Notes: generated by a model from the letters alone, not told the origin. DNA of 64,000 nt from Neorhizobium sp. (GCA_028283725.1 JAPWKC010000003.1:248001-312000), one strand, 5' to 3'. Counted from the first letter of the stretch, positions 10,428 to 19,240 are shown. A program made the numbers and translations.

Positions 10428-10899
10428 GCAGCAGCTCCTCGCTCAGGTCGTTGGCTGCCATGACGACATTCGAATAGCGGCGGTCGCCGGTCACTTCCCG
10501 GCCGATCCAGTCGGGAAGTGCGGGCATGGCCTTTTCGTCTTCCAGTTCGACTTCGGCGACGACGAGCCCCTCGTAGCGTCCGGCATAGACGTCCACTTCC
10601 CAGACATAGCCCTGATAGGGGATGTTGAAGCGGGTCTTTTCCAGCACGACGCCGATTGCGCTGCGGGCAAGTTCCTCTGCGTCTGCGAGCGGAATGTCGT
10701 ATTCGTATTCGGCGCGCGCAAAGAGCTGCTTGCCGATCTTGATCGTCAGCTTCGCCTTCATTTCATCCATGATGCGGACCCGCACCGAGCGGTCGCCGGC
10801 CGAGGCGATATAGGCCTGGAGGAAGCGCGACGACGAATTGGCAGCGGAGCGCCAGGCATCGCTTTTCACCAGAAACTTGCGTTCGATTTCCGTCGCCAT
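10402..10899 (-). CDS. CYTH domain protein, predicted inorganic triphosphatase
   Basis: 165 aa CYTH-fold (triphosphate tunnel) protein. The signature ExExK motif is at the N-terminus (EIERK: Glu4, Glu6, Lys8), and the charged beta strands of the tunnel (RVRIMDEMKAKLTIKIG) are visible. Relatives hydrolyse tripolyphosphate or cyclise ATP. In E. coli YgiF the CYTH and CHAD domains are one polypeptide; here they are two genes overlapping by 26 bp, so a complex is likely. Role in polyphosphate or triphosphate metabolism is inference. Confidence 0.9.
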   Translation of the reverse strand: MATEIERKFLVKSDAWRSAANSSSRFLQAYIASAGDRSVRVRIMDEMKAKLTIKIGKQLFARAEYEYDIPLADAEELARSAIGVVLEKTRFNIPYQGYVWEVDVYAGRYEGLVVAEVELEDEKAMPALPDWIGREVTGDRRYSNVVMAANDLSEELLHGVSFKTR

Positions 10900-11058
10900 G
10901 CTCTCGTCATCCTATCGTGGTGTGATGGAACACTAAGCCATGGATGCGAGCGGTGGAACCCGCGCGGGACTGCCGCCCTGATTTTTCTCGACAAGCAGAA
11001 TTGCGCGCGGTATCTCGGCAATCGAGGTTTTCAATCGTTTTAGAGGAGACGTGACCCC

Positions 11059-11709
11059 ATGATTGGTCCGACAACTGGCAAGACCGAAAAGCTGCTTTCC
11101 ATCCTGAAACTGCAGCCGGTGGTGCCGGTTCTGATCGTCGATGACGCAAAGTCGGCGGTGGGGCTTGCAAGGGCATTGGTCGCCGGCGGCCTCAGGGCGA
11201 TCGAGATCACCATGCGCACGCCCGCCGCGCTCGATGCGGTCAAGGCGGTGGCCGAAGAGGTCGAGGGCGCCAATGTCGGCGCAGGCACGATCCTCAATGC
11301 GAAGGACTGGGATGCGGCGGTCAAGGCCGGTTCCACCTTCATCGTTTCACCGGGTGTGACGCCGGGCGTGCTTGCCGCCGCCAGAGACAGCGCCGTGCCG
11401 CTTCTTCCGGGTGCTGCAACGGCCAGCGAAGTGATGACGCTGCGCGAAGCAGGCTATGACGTCATGAAGTTCTTCCCCGCCGAACAGGCCGGAGGCGCGG
11501 CCTATCTGAAGGCTCTGTCTTCGCCGCTTGCCGGCACGCTGTTCTGCCCGACCGGCGGCATTTCGCTGAAGAACGCCAATGACTACCTGTCGCTGCCGAA
11601 CGTCGTCTGCGTCGGCGGCTCCTGGGTTGCGCCGAAGGATCTGGTGGCTGCAGGCGATTGGGCCGGCATTACCAAGCTTGCGCTGGAAGCGTCGCAGCTG
11701 AAGGCCTGA
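11059..11709 (+). CDS. eda: 2-keto-3-deoxy-6-phosphogluconate aldolase
   Basis: KDPG/KHG aldolase of 216 aa, the last enzyme of the Entner-Doudoroff pathway, splitting KDPG into pyruvate and glyceraldehyde-3-phosphate. The Schiff-base lysine is Lys137 in DVMKFFPAE and the general acid/base glutamate is Glu49 in AIEITMRTP; the phosphate-binding GPTGG-type turn appears as CPTGGIS. A GAGGAG ribosome site lies ten bases before the start. It is monocistronic, ending at a perfect hairpin terminator. The edd and zwf genes are not in this window. Confidence 0.95.
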   Translation: MIGPTTGKTEKLLSILKLQPVVPVLIVDDAKSAVGLARALVAGGLRAIEITMRTPAALDAVKAVAEEVEGANVGAGTILNAKDWDAAVKAGSTFIVSPGVTPGVLAAARDSAVPLLPGAATASEVMTLREAGYDVMKFFPAEQAGGAAYLKALSSPLAGTLFCPTGGISLKNANDYLSLPNVVCVGGSWVAPKDLVAAGDWAGITKLALEASQLKA

Positions 11710-11746
11710 GGCTTTCCGCCCTCTCCTGACATTTGCGTTATCGATT

Positions 11747-11774
11747 GCCCGGAAAAATTGTTTTCCGGGCTTTT
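11747..11774 (+). terminator. intrinsic terminator of eda
   Basis: Perfect 10-bp stem GCCCGGAAAA / TTTTCCGGGC with an ATTG loop, followed by TTTT, 37 bp after the eda stop. Confidence 0.9.
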
Positions 11775-11817
11775 CGTTCCTATCTGCCTGTCCACATGCA
11801 ACCGACAGGAGATAGCG

Positions 11818-12576
11818 ATGTTCGATGCCAAGAAACTTCTGGACCAGTTCCTCGGCTCGCAAGGAGGATCGCAATCCAGTCCGTTGGGCGGCCTATTGGG
11901 CGGGCAATCCGGCTCACGCAGCAGCGGGGGTGGCGCCAAGGACTGGGCCGGCCAGATCACCGATATCGCCAAGAACAATCCGCTGAAGACGGCGGGGCTT
12001 GCCGCTGCCATTCTCGGCACCAAGACCGGCCGCAAGCTTGCCGGCAATGTTGCGGCCGTCGGCGGGATCGCGGCGATTGCCGGGCTCGGTTATCTCGCCT
12101 ACAAGAACTACCAGTCCGGACAGACGCCGCAATCGGCACAGCAGCCTGCAACGGCCGAGCCAATCGCGCTGCCGCCCCCGGATTCCGCCTTCAGCCTGCA
12201 ATCGCCACAGCTTTCCAACGATTTCGCCCTGGTTCTGATCAGGGCGATGATCGCCGCTGCGCGCGCCGACGGGCATATCGACGAGAGCGAGCGGGCCAAT
12301 ATCATGGAGAAGATCCAGGCCGTCGATCTCGGTTCCGAGGCGCAGGCCTTCATCCGCGACGAGCTGGCCAATCCCGTCGATCTCGACGATCTGGTGGCGG
12401 CTGCCCGCACGGAAGAACAGAAGGTAGAGCTCTATACCGCCACACGGCTGACGATCGACCCGGATACCCGCGCCGAACGGGGCTATCTCGATCTGCTTGC
12501 GGGCCGGCTCGGCCTGCCGGATGCGCTTCTCGAGCATATCGACGCGACCGTCAGCGCTGCCAAGGTTTCAGCCTGA
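11818..12576 (+). CDS. DUF533 / TerB-like protein
   Basis: 252 aa protein of the DUF533 (YebE-like) family. A low-complexity Gly/Ser segment near the N-terminus (GSQGGSQSSPLGGLLGGQSG) is followed by a hydrophobic stretch (about 75-110), then a C-terminal acidic helical domain resembling TerB of tellurite resistance proteins (ALVLIRAMIAAARADGHIDESERANI ..., with the typical DGxIDExE acidic site). Cellular role is unknown; related genes respond to envelope stress. The start ATG at 11818 has a clear AGGAGA site. It stands alone between the eda terminator and a GNAT gene. Confidence 0.82.
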   Translation: MFDAKKLLDQFLGSQGGSQSSPLGGLLGGQSGSRSSGGGAKDWAGQITDIAKNNPLKTAGLAAAILGTKTGRKLAGNVAAVGGIAAIAGLGYLAYKNYQSGQTPQSAQQPATAEPIALPPPDSAFSLQSPQLSNDFALVLIRAMIAAARADGHIDESERANIMEKIQAVDLGSEAQAFIRDELANPVDLDDLVAAARTEEQKVELYTATRLTIDPDTRAERGYLDLLAGRLGLPDALLEHIDATVSAAKVSA

Positions 12577-12698
12577 CATTGCGCGCCACTGGCTCCATCA
12601 GGAGCCAGTTGTCGCAGCCATTGGAGCCAGGGCCGGATCGTCGTTGCGTTTGGCCAAGGGCTGCCCTAAGCCTCATGACATCAACAGTGGAGGCAAGG

Positions 12699-13406
12699 AT
12701 GCGCGATCTCAAGACCTACAAGGTGGCCGCTCCGGCGCCGGTGACACTCAAGGGCCGTTTCCTGACGCTGGAACCTTATGAAGCCGCGACGCATCTTTCG
12801 CCGCTCTGGGAGGCGCTCGGCGGCGCTGACGCGATCAACGAACTGATCCGCTATTTCCCGAACGACACCTATAATACGCCGGAGGAATTCGGCGCCTGGA
12901 TCGACAACTCGCGTGCCAATTCCAGTTTCGTCACGCTCGTCGCCCGCGAGAATGCCACGGGCAAGGTGGTCGGCATGGCAAGCTATATGCGGCCGGACCC
13001 GAAGAACGGCGTCGTCGAAGTCGGCTCCGTCGCGCATGGCGTGGCGATGAAGCAGTCGCCGATGTCGAGCGAGTTGCATTACCTGATGGCCAAGCACGTG
13101 TTCGAGGATCTCGATTATCGGCGCTACGAGTGGAAATGCCATAACGAGAACGAGCCGAGCAAGCGCACGGCGATCCGTTACGGCTTCACCTTCGAGGGGA
13201 TTTTCCGCCAGCACGTGATTTCGCGCGGCGGTAATCGCGATACGGCGTGGTTTTCGATGATCGACGGCGAGTGGCCGCTGATCAAGGCCGCGTTCGAGGC
13301 ATGGCTTTCGCCCGACAATTTCGATGGTGACGGCAAGCAGCGCCAGCGTCTCGAAGATATCCGCGGCGAAATTGCCGCGCGCGCTGCGAGCGGCACGTCT
13401 GCATGA
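12699..13406 (+). CDS. GNAT N-acetyltransferase (RimJ/RimL type)
   Basis: 235 aa acetyltransferase of the Acetyltransf_3 group that includes RimJ/RimL, which acetylate ribosomal proteins and other amines. The acetyl-CoA region reads VEVGSVAHGVAMKQSPMSSELHYLMAKHVFE, followed by YEWKCHNENEPSKRTAIRYGFTFEG, the standard N-P-S/G-F core of this subfamily. Substrate unknown. I chose the ATG at 12699, which follows GGAGG, over an in-frame ATG at 12675. The stop overlaps the next start by 4 bp (ATGA), so the small membrane protein downstream is coupled to it. Confidence 0.85.
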   Translation: MRDLKTYKVAAPAPVTLKGRFLTLEPYEAATHLSPLWEALGGADAINELIRYFPNDTYNTPEEFGAWIDNSRANSSFVTLVARENATGKVVGMASYMRPDPKNGVVEVGSVAHGVAMKQSPMSSELHYLMAKHVFEDLDYRRYEWKCHNENEPSKRTAIRYGFTFEGIFRQHVISRGGNRDTAWFSMIDGEWPLIKAAFEAWLSPDNFDGDGKQRQRLEDIRGEIAARAASGTSA

Positions 13407-13603
13407 CGCCGGAAACGAAATCGCAGGTCACGGCGGCCGCACTGATCCTGATCGGTGCGGTCGTCGTTCTTTACTTCCTGCCCAGTATCGTGCTGGCGAT
13501 CGGCGCCTACTCGCCGGTGCTCGCCTTCATCGTCGGCGCTGTTCTGATCCTCGGCTTCTTCTGGATCTTCTGGCTGCGTGCGCGCTATCAGCGGCGCAAG
13601 TGA
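13403..13603 (+). CDS. small two-helix membrane protein
   Basis: 66 aa hypothetical protein. Two hydrophobic segments (about 9-33 and 38-58) are separated by a short polar turn and end in a basic tail (RARYQRRK), predicting an inner-membrane hairpin with cytoplasmic ends. It is translationally coupled to the GNAT gene by a 4-bp overlap. I do not recognise the family. It may be bona fide because it has coupling and a clean length, but there is no functional clue. Confidence 0.6.
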   Translation: MTPETKSQVTAAALILIGAVVVLYFLPSIVLAIGAYSPVLAFIVGAVLILGFFWIFWLRARYQRRK

Positions 13604-13613
13604 AAGGCTCCGG

Positions 13614-14768
13614 TCAGGCCTGAAGCGAGGCGCCGAGCAGGGCCAAGCCCACCAGCATGACGAAAAGCGCGCCGCCGATCTCGATCAGGTCGCCGACGCG
13701 GCGGCTGAAGCGCGAGCCGGGGCCGGAGAGGCGCATGGCCAGATCCTTTGCGGCAACCGCGATGGTGGCAAGAATGGTGACGGTGATCGCGGTGCCGATC
13801 GACATGGCGAGAACCGAGAGGATGCCGCCGGCATAAAGCCCGTTCAGCGTCGAGAAGGTCATGACCAGAATGGCGCCCGAGCAGGGGCGAAGGCCGACGG
13901 CGACGATTGCCGACCATGCTTCCTTGAGATTGAACTCTTTGGCCCGCAGCATCTGCGGATCGGGCATATGAGTGACGCCGCAGGTCTCGCAAGTTCCGTC
14001 TTGCCCGGTTGCCTCATGATCGGCGATCTCGACGGCCTTGAAACCGAGGGCTGAGGGGCCGCGTTTCGTCGTCATCGCGCCTGCGCGGGCACCCAATGCG
14101 ACTGTGCCTGCGCCCGCGACGAGCGGTTCGGCAGGCGCCGATACCGACATAGCCCGTGCCGGTGAGGACGAGGCGGCAGCGGTGGCGGATTGCGGGCGGG
14201 GGCGGATCATGGCGCGGATCTTGCGGACAAGCAGCCAGGCGCCGAAGGCGACCACCAGGGCGAAGCTGGCGATCTCCATGCTGGTGGTGGCCTGCGTCAG
14301 CGTGATCCCGGTGCCGCGCAGCAGGAACCAGGCGACGGCAACGACGAGCACGGCGACAAGGCCCTGCAGCAGCGACGAAATGAAGGAGATCGCGATCCCG
14401 CGTTTCAACTCCACCTCGTTGGCGATCATGTAGGAGGAAATCACCGCCTTGCCGTGGCCGGGGCCGGCCGCATGAAAGACGCCATAGGCAAAAGACAGGC
14501 CGATCAGGCCGGTCAGCGCCCAGGGGTCGGCGCGCAATGCCCTCAGAGCGCCGGTCAGCGCCCGGTAGAAGGCCTGCTGGTTGACGTTGATCCAGGCCAG
14601 AAACGGACCGAAAGGGCCGCCGATCGAAAAGGACGGTTCTGCCGTACCGACGCCGAGCGGCGACTGGGCAAATGCGCTGCCGGCAAGGGGCAGGAAGATG
14701 GTGAGGGCGGCGACGGCGGCCAGTGCGAGCGTTGCCGCGCGGCGTGGCAGACGTGTCCGCCCGGTCAT
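13614..14768 (-). CDS. NicO/RcnA-family nickel/cobalt exporter
   Basis: 384 aa polytopic membrane protein of the NicO family (RcnA-like divalent metal efflux or transport). An N-terminal signal-like segment (about 9-34) is followed by six or so membrane helices. The signature FHAAGPGHGKAVISSY and the second half RPCSGAILVMTFS are typical. A long cytoplasmic loop contains CETCGVTHMPD, a likely metal-sensing or binding motif in place of the His-rich loop of RcnA. I chose the ATG at 14768 because residues encoded further upstream do not look protein-like. It follows the DUF1007 gene by about 100 bp on the same strand. Metal identity (Ni, Co or Zn) is inference. Confidence 0.85.
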   Translation of the reverse strand: MTGRTRLPRRAATLALAAVAALTIFLPLAGSAFAQSPLGVGTAEPSFSIGGPFGPFLAWINVNQQAFYRALTGALRALRADPWALTGLIGLSFAYGVFHAAGPGHGKAVISSYMIANEVELKRGIAISFISSLLQGLVAVLVVAVAWFLLRGTGITLTQATTSMEIASFALVVAFGAWLLVRKIRAMIRPRPQSATAAASSSPARAMSVSAPAEPLVAGAGTVALGARAGAMTTKRGPSALGFKAVEIADHEATGQDGTCETCGVTHMPDPQMLRAKEFNLKEAWSAIVAVGLRPCSGAILVMTFSTLNGLYAGGILSVLAMSIGTAITVTILATIAVAAKDLAMRLSGPGSRFSRRVGDLIEIGGALFVMLVGLALLGASLQA

Positions 14769-14869
14769 CCTATCGGTTTCCGGAGCATTTCCGACTTTCT
14801 TCGAAAGGCGGCGCTGCTTTGTCTCTCTGTCTCTACGCAAAACCGTCACCCACCCGTGCTGCGGTCGCT

Positions 14870-15550
14870 CTAGCATGACACTTCGAGGCGGGTGGCGAAG
14901 AGCTTCGTCATGTCGGTGCCGGTCGGATCGTTGAAGAAGGCGTCCGTCAGCGTCGAGGTGTTCTGCGAGATCACCTCGTCGGGATTGGGCCTGACCACCT
15001 TGTGCTGGCATTTGGCAAAACCGTCGCCCTTGATCAGCAGATCGCCGTCGGTCGGAAAGTCGATCGAGGTGTACATGGTCGGATCGTAGATGCCGAAGGT
15101 GAGGCGGCCCTTCATCGGCACCGGCTTTTCCGGGCGAATGGCGAAGATGGCGATCAACTGGTTATCGACCATCGAGACGCGGATGACATCCGGCTTCTGC
15201 ACGCCGATCACCGCGCCATTGGCGGTGATGGTGGTGAAATAGTGATAGTCCGCCAGTGACTTGCGCATGGTCTCGCCGAGTGCCTTCAGCTCGGGCGGGT
15301 CGAGCTTCATGTTGCCGTTCTTGTCGAAATCGACGATGACGCTCGACGAAAACACCTCGTCGAAGCGCCATACATTGTGCAGTTCGGCGATATTGCCGTC
15401 ATTGCCGGCAACCACTTCCAGCCGCGCTTCGGCAAAGACATGCGGGTGGGCAAGGGCGGGCAGGGGTGAAAGTGCGACGGCGGCAGCTGCCATCGCCGCG
15501 CATGTCCTGCGGTGCCTTGGGCGCGGTCCCGTGCCCTGTCGATGGCGCAT
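14870..15550 (-). CDS. DUF1007 periplasmic protein, partner of NicO transporter
   Basis: 226 aa DUF1007-family protein. The signal peptide ends at ALA before HPHVFAEARLEV, so the mature N-terminus would begin HPH, a plausible metal-binding site. The body has FDEVFSSSVIVDFDKNGNMKLDPPEL, an EF-hand-like acidic loop. Genes of this family nearly always sit beside NicO/RcnA-type transporters and are thought to assist metal delivery or efflux in the periplasm. The start has an AGAGGA ribosome site eight bases upstream. It is the first gene of a two-gene operon. Confidence 0.85.
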   Translation of the reverse strand: MRHRQGTGPRPRHRRTCAAMAAAAVALSPLPALAHPHVFAEARLEVVAGNDGNIAELHNVWRFDEVFSSSVIVDFDKNGNMKLDPPELKALGETMRKSLADYHYFTTITANGAVIGVQKPDVIRVSMVDNQLIAIFAIRPEKPVPMKGRLTFGIYDPTMYTSIDFPTDGDLLIKGDGFAKCQHKVVRPNPDEVISQNTSTLTDAFFNDPTGTDMTKLFATRLEVSC

Positions 15551-15681
15551 GCGTCTGATCCTCTGCGTTCTCCGGCCTCTGCATCTCCGGCGATTCGCGC
15601 GGGGCCCTCGTGCAGTGCGGGATAAATGGGACGGAATTTCGGCTCCCGGCCGGTTTGCCGGCGAGTTTCGTGCGGTGGCGC

Positions 15682-16575
15682 TCAGGCCTGCTTGCGAAAC
15701 CAGTTCGACAGGAAATCGACGAAGCTTCTGACCTTGGCCGGCAGGTAGCGCCGATGCGGGTAGACCGCGTAGATGCCGCGATCACGGGTGAAGTAATCGT
15801 CGAACAGGCTGACGAGTTCTTTCGAGGCGAGATAGGGCTGGGCGATGAAATCCGGCACGACGGCGACGCCGAGGCCGGCGCGGGCGGCGCGCACCGTGCC
15901 TTGCGGGCTGTTGACCTCGATCGGGCCGCTGATCGCAACCGAGATCGGCGAGCCGTCCTTGTCGGTAAAGCGCAGCGTATTGTGGCCACGGGTATTGGTG
16001 TCGATGATGAAGGGGACCTTGGAGAGATCCTGCGGATGGGCGAAGGGGCCGAACTGGGCGACGAGATGCGGCGTTGCGACCGCGTAGAGCCGGAATTCAG
16101 CGAGCTTGCGGGCGATAAGGCCCGAATCCTCCAGTTTGGTGATGCGGATCGCCAGGTCGAAATTCTCCTCGATCAGATCGACGAAACGGTCTTCCGCGAC
16201 GATCTCGAGCGATACATCCGGTTGCGCCTTGGCAAAATCGATCAGGCACTGGCCGATATCGGCATCGATGAAGGTGCGGGGCACCGAGACGCGCAGCCGG
16301 CCCTTCAGGTCGGCATTGTTCTCGCGGACGAGATCGGCAAGGTTGTCGATTTCCTTCAATATGTCGGCGGCGGTGCGGTAATAGGTGTGGCCCGCCTCGG
16401 TCAGCGAGAATTGCCGCGTGGTACGGTTGAGGAGCAGCGCGCCAAGATCGTCCTCCAGCTCGCGGACGTATTTCGACAGCAGCGCCTTGGAGCGTCCTGT
16501 GCGCCTTGCTGCGGCCGAAAATCCTTCCGCCTCGACGACGTCGATGAAGGCGCGCATGCGGGTCAGTGTATCCAA
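15682..16575 (-). CDS. LysR-family transcriptional regulator
   Basis: 297 aa LysR-type regulator. An N-terminal winged helix-turn-helix (MRAFIDVVEAEGFSAAARR...SKALLSKYVRELE) is followed by a periplasmic-binding-fold effector domain. The reading frame begins with TTG at 16575, ten bases after GGAG; the first ATG is six codons in and would trim the HTH, so TTG is the likely start. It is divergent from the long leader of ornithine decarboxylase, and separately transcribed from the DUF1007 gene downstream. Its target is unknown; either neighbour is possible. Confidence 0.88.
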   Translation of the reverse strand: MDTLTRMRAFIDVVEAEGFSAAARRTGRSKALLSKYVRELEDDLGALLLNRTTRQFSLTEAGHTYYRTAADILKEIDNLADLVRENNADLKGRLRVSVPRTFIDADIGQCLIDFAKAQPDVSLEIVAEDRFVDLIEENFDLAIRITKLEDSGLIARKLAEFRLYAVATPHLVAQFGPFAHPQDLSKVPFIIDTNTRGHNTLRFTDKDGSPISVAISGPIEVNSPQGTVRAARAGLGVAVVPDFIAQPYLASKELVSLFDDYFTRDRGIYAVYPHRRYLPAKVRSFVDFLSNWFRKQA

Positions 16576-16683
16576 CAGGATTGCTCCAAAAAACTGAACG
16601 AAAATGTGTGCTTCGTTCGCCGTTTATGAACCAATAGAAAAAAACGGTCGAGCCCAAAAAACCGCTTGATTATGACCGCGAAT

Positions 16684-17121
16684 ATTCTTATCTCCCGTGC
16701 TGCCCAAAGTCGCACGTGCCTGTGGGTGTCCGCCGACCCTCGAACTGGGATTTATCCCTAAGGTGAGGTCATCGGTAAGGTACCTGGAACTAACCGCTCC
16801 AGTCGCTATTCCGGCCAACCGGGAAATGCGAGGACATCTTGAAGCAACGACGGTGCGGGCCTTTCTGGTCTCTGCAGGCTTTCCATCAGCCTGCAATTCT
16901 GAAGAGGCACACCATCATTGCCGGAAGTGCGGTAGGGACAACCCTCCAATCCAAGGCAGACAAAGCCGGATCAAAGCTCTTGGCAGGGCGTTGGTCCACT
17001 GTTCGCGCGGTAAAGCGTGTCAAGGTTCCGGGGTCTCCATCGGCCGGGCCTTGCGCATTCTCATCCGCCCTTTGTCCTCCGGTTCGCAGCCGGAGCTTTG
17101 AGATTTTGAAGGGACTGACCG
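16684..17121 (+). ncRNA. putative speF-type structured leader RNA upstream of ornithine decarboxylase
   Basis: A 438-nt stretch without a credible gene precedes ornithine decarboxylase. Alphaproteobacteria are known to carry a long conserved RNA, the speF motif, exactly there. Visible structure includes an 8-bp hairpin TGCAGGCT/AGCCTGCA (16873-16895), GGGATTTATCCC (16748-16759), a CCGG-CCAA-CCGG loop (about 16811-16822), and a hairpin CTCCGG/CCGGAG (17077-17095) followed by CTTTGAGATTTT just before the ribosome site (GAAGGGA, 17109). The last hairpin could act as a weak terminator or occlude translation. Assignment rests on position, length and structure, not on an alignment; boundaries are approximate. 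Confidence 0.72.
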
Positions 17122-18255
17122 ATGACCACTGCCCGTATCCTCGACTTCATCAAGACCCGACGTCCTGAAGGCCCTTGCCTCGTCGTCGACCTCGATGTCG
17201 TGCGTGACAATTTCCACGCCTTCCGTCATGCCCTGCCGGACAGCGCGATCTATTATGCAGTGAAGGCCAACCCGGAGCCGGCGATCCTGAAGCTTCTGGC
17301 TTCTCTCGGTTCGAGCTTCGATTGCGCCTCGGTCGCCGAAATCCAGATGGCGCTCGATGCCGGTGCTACCGCCGACCGCATCTCCTTCGGCAACACGATC
17401 AAGAAGGAACGCGACGTTGCGCGTGCGCATGCACTCGGCGTCGGCCTCTTTGCCGTCGACAGCCATGAGGAAGTCGAGAAGATTTCCCGTGCCGCGCCGG
17501 GCGCAAAGGTGTTCTGCCGCGTGCTGACCGATGGTGAGGGCGCCGAATGGCCGCTTTCCCGCAAGTTCGGCTGCGTGCCGCAGATGGCCGTCGACGTTCT
17601 CGTCTACGCGCACCAGCTCGGCCTCGAAAGCTACGGCGTCTCGTTCCATGTCGGTTCGCAGATGACCAAGGTCGATGCCTGGGATTCGGCCCTTGCCGAT
17701 GCCAAGCGCGTCTTCGCATCGCTCGCCAAGCAGGGCATCGTCCTGCAGATGGTCAACATGGGCGGCGGTTTCCCGACCAAGTACCTGCGCGACGTGCCGA
17801 AGGCCGAAGAATACGGCCAGGCGATCTTTGCTTCGCTGCGCAAGCATTTCGGCAACAACCTGCCGAAGACGATCATCGAGCCGGGTCGCGGCATGGTCGG
17901 CAATGCCGGCGTCATCAAGGCGGAAGTCGTTCTCGTCTCGAAGAAGTCGGACAACGACAACCACCGCTGGGTCTTCCTCGACATCGGCAAGTTCGGCGGT
18001 CTCGCCGAAACGATGGACGAAGCCATCCGCTACCCGATCCGCACGGAGCGTGACGGCGACGAGATGGAGCCCTGCGTGCTGGCCGGCCCGACCTGCGATT
18101 CGGCCGACGTGATGTACGAGAAGAACATGTATCCGCTGCCGATCACCCTTTCGATCGGCGACGAAGTTCTGATCGAAGGCACGGGCGCCTACACGACGAC
18201 CTATTCAGCGGTTGCCTTCAACGGCTTCGATCCGCTCAAGGCCTACGTCATCTAA
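17122..18255 (+). CDS. odc: ornithine decarboxylase (alanine-racemase fold)
   Basis: 377 aa PLP-dependent decarboxylase of fold type III that converts ornithine to putrescine, the first step of polyamine synthesis (some relatives also use lysine). The PLP lysine is Lys48 in YYAVKANPEP; HVGSQ, GGGFP and EPGRGMVGNAG make the phosphate site; Cys325 in GPTCDSADV is the substrate-side cysteine from the partner subunit. It lies behind a long putative speF-type leader RNA, suggesting control by transcription attenuation or translation, perhaps by polyamines. A GNAT gene follows 136 bp downstream. Confidence 0.93.
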   Translation: MTTARILDFIKTRRPEGPCLVVDLDVVRDNFHAFRHALPDSAIYYAVKANPEPAILKLLASLGSSFDCASVAEIQMALDAGATADRISFGNTIKKERDVARAHALGVGLFAVDSHEEVEKISRAAPGAKVFCRVLTDGEGAEWPLSRKFGCVPQMAVDVLVYAHQLGLESYGVSFHVGSQMTKVDAWDSALADAKRVFASLAKQGIVLQMVNMGGGFPTKYLRDVPKAEEYGQAIFASLRKHFGNNLPKTIIEPGRGMVGNAGVIKAEVVLVSKKSDNDNHRWVFLDIGKFGGLAETMDEAIRYPIRTERDGDEMEPCVLAGPTCDSADVMYEKNMYPLPITLSIGDEVLIEGTGAYTTTYSAVAFNGFDPLKAYVI

Positions 18256-18391
18256 GGCATCACGCCTCAACAGACGCGTCGGAAGACGCCTCTTTCGATT
18301 TCGCGGTCCCCGTTCCTCCAGGCGGGAGCCGCACCCTCACAACGATCCATAGACACCGACTGAATCGGTTTTAAGTTCGGGAGGCCCAGAG

Positions 18392-18961
18392 ATGGCCACT
18401 GTTCTTGACACTGTACGCGCATTCTTTGCGCCCGCACAAACCTTCACCATCGACGCCGAGACTGCCGGCGACGTCGTGGCGCGCGAAACGCTTCTCGATC
18501 GCGCCATGGGCGCCGACCGACGCCTCAAGTCGTCCGAGCGCATCCGCCACAACCGCCTGCCGGCGGAAGGCCTGGCGCTTGTCGCGCGCGACGAGCAGGG
18601 CCATGTCATCGGCACCGTGCGCCTGTGGAACATCGAAGCGGGCATTTCGGCCGACGGCCAGCCGATCGACGCGCTGCTGCTTGGGCCGCTTGCGGTCGAT
18701 GCCGCCCATGAAGGCAAGGGTATCGGCGGCGCGCTGATGCGGGCCGCCATCACGGAAGCGGCCCAGCGTGGCCATGGCGCCGTGCTGCTTGTCGGCGATG
18801 CCGCCTATTACGAGCGTTTCGGCTTCTTCAACGACAAGACGCGGCATCTGGTCATGCCCGGCTATTGCGATCGTGCGCGGTTCCTCGCGCTCGAACTCAA
18901 GGCCGGCTGGATGGAAGGCGCAGCCGGCATGATCGTGGCAAGCGGCCGCAAGCTCGCCTGA
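18392..18961 (+). CDS. GNAT N-acetyltransferase downstream of odc
   Basis: 189 aa acetyltransferase of the YhbS-like (COG3153) type. The acetyl-CoA binding block is LGPLAVDAAHEGKGIGGALMRAAITEAAQRGH, followed by GDAAYYERFGFF, both canonical. A GGGAGG ribosome site precedes the start. Because it follows ornithine decarboxylase closely on the same strand, a polyamine-related substrate is a reasonable but untested guess. A GC-rich hairpin lies about 130 bp downstream. Confidence 0.85.
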   Translation: MATVLDTVRAFFAPAQTFTIDAETAGDVVARETLLDRAMGADRRLKSSERIRHNRLPAEGLALVARDEQGHVIGTVRLWNIEAGISADGQPIDALLLGPLAVDAAHEGKGIGGALMRAAITEAAQRGHGAVLLVGDAAYYERFGFFNDKTRHLVMPGYCDRARFLALELKAGWMEGAAGMIVASGRKLA

Positions 18962-19088
18962 CACCGGGCTTTTCGCAAGAGGCATCCCGGCGGACGCAGT
19001 TCACCCGATCTTTGCGAAATCACAACCTGGAACAGGGGCGCGATGACGCAGTGCCTGCGCATCGTCTCCTCGCATCATCCGATCCGTA

Positions 19089-19126
19089 AAACCCCGCCAT
19101 CGGCAACGAGAGGCGGGGTTCTTCGT
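19089..19126 (+). terminator. probable terminator after odc-GNAT
   Basis: Inverted repeat AACCCCGCC (19090-19098) / GGCGGGGTT (19112-19120) with a 13-nt loop, followed by CTTCGTTT. The T-tract is weak. Confidence 0.6.
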
Positions 19127-19240
19127 TTCCGGGCAATTGGTTAGGGTTATTCGCATCACTTCCCCGTGTGTCGCTTGACCTCAGCGGCCGGGTGTCCAGA
19201 TAGGTCCTTCGACCATCAAGAATGAGGAGATTATCCACCT

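Noticed and set aside
11733..12698. apparent fusion of a long N-terminal region to the GNAT gene
   Set aside because: The frame is open upstream by chance because it runs out of phase through the DUF533 gene; the GNAT start at 12699 has its own GGAGG.
16697..17101. small ORFs inside the odc leader
   Set aside because: Several overlapping frames are open, but they lack good ribosome sites and protein-like composition; the structured RNA explanation fits better.
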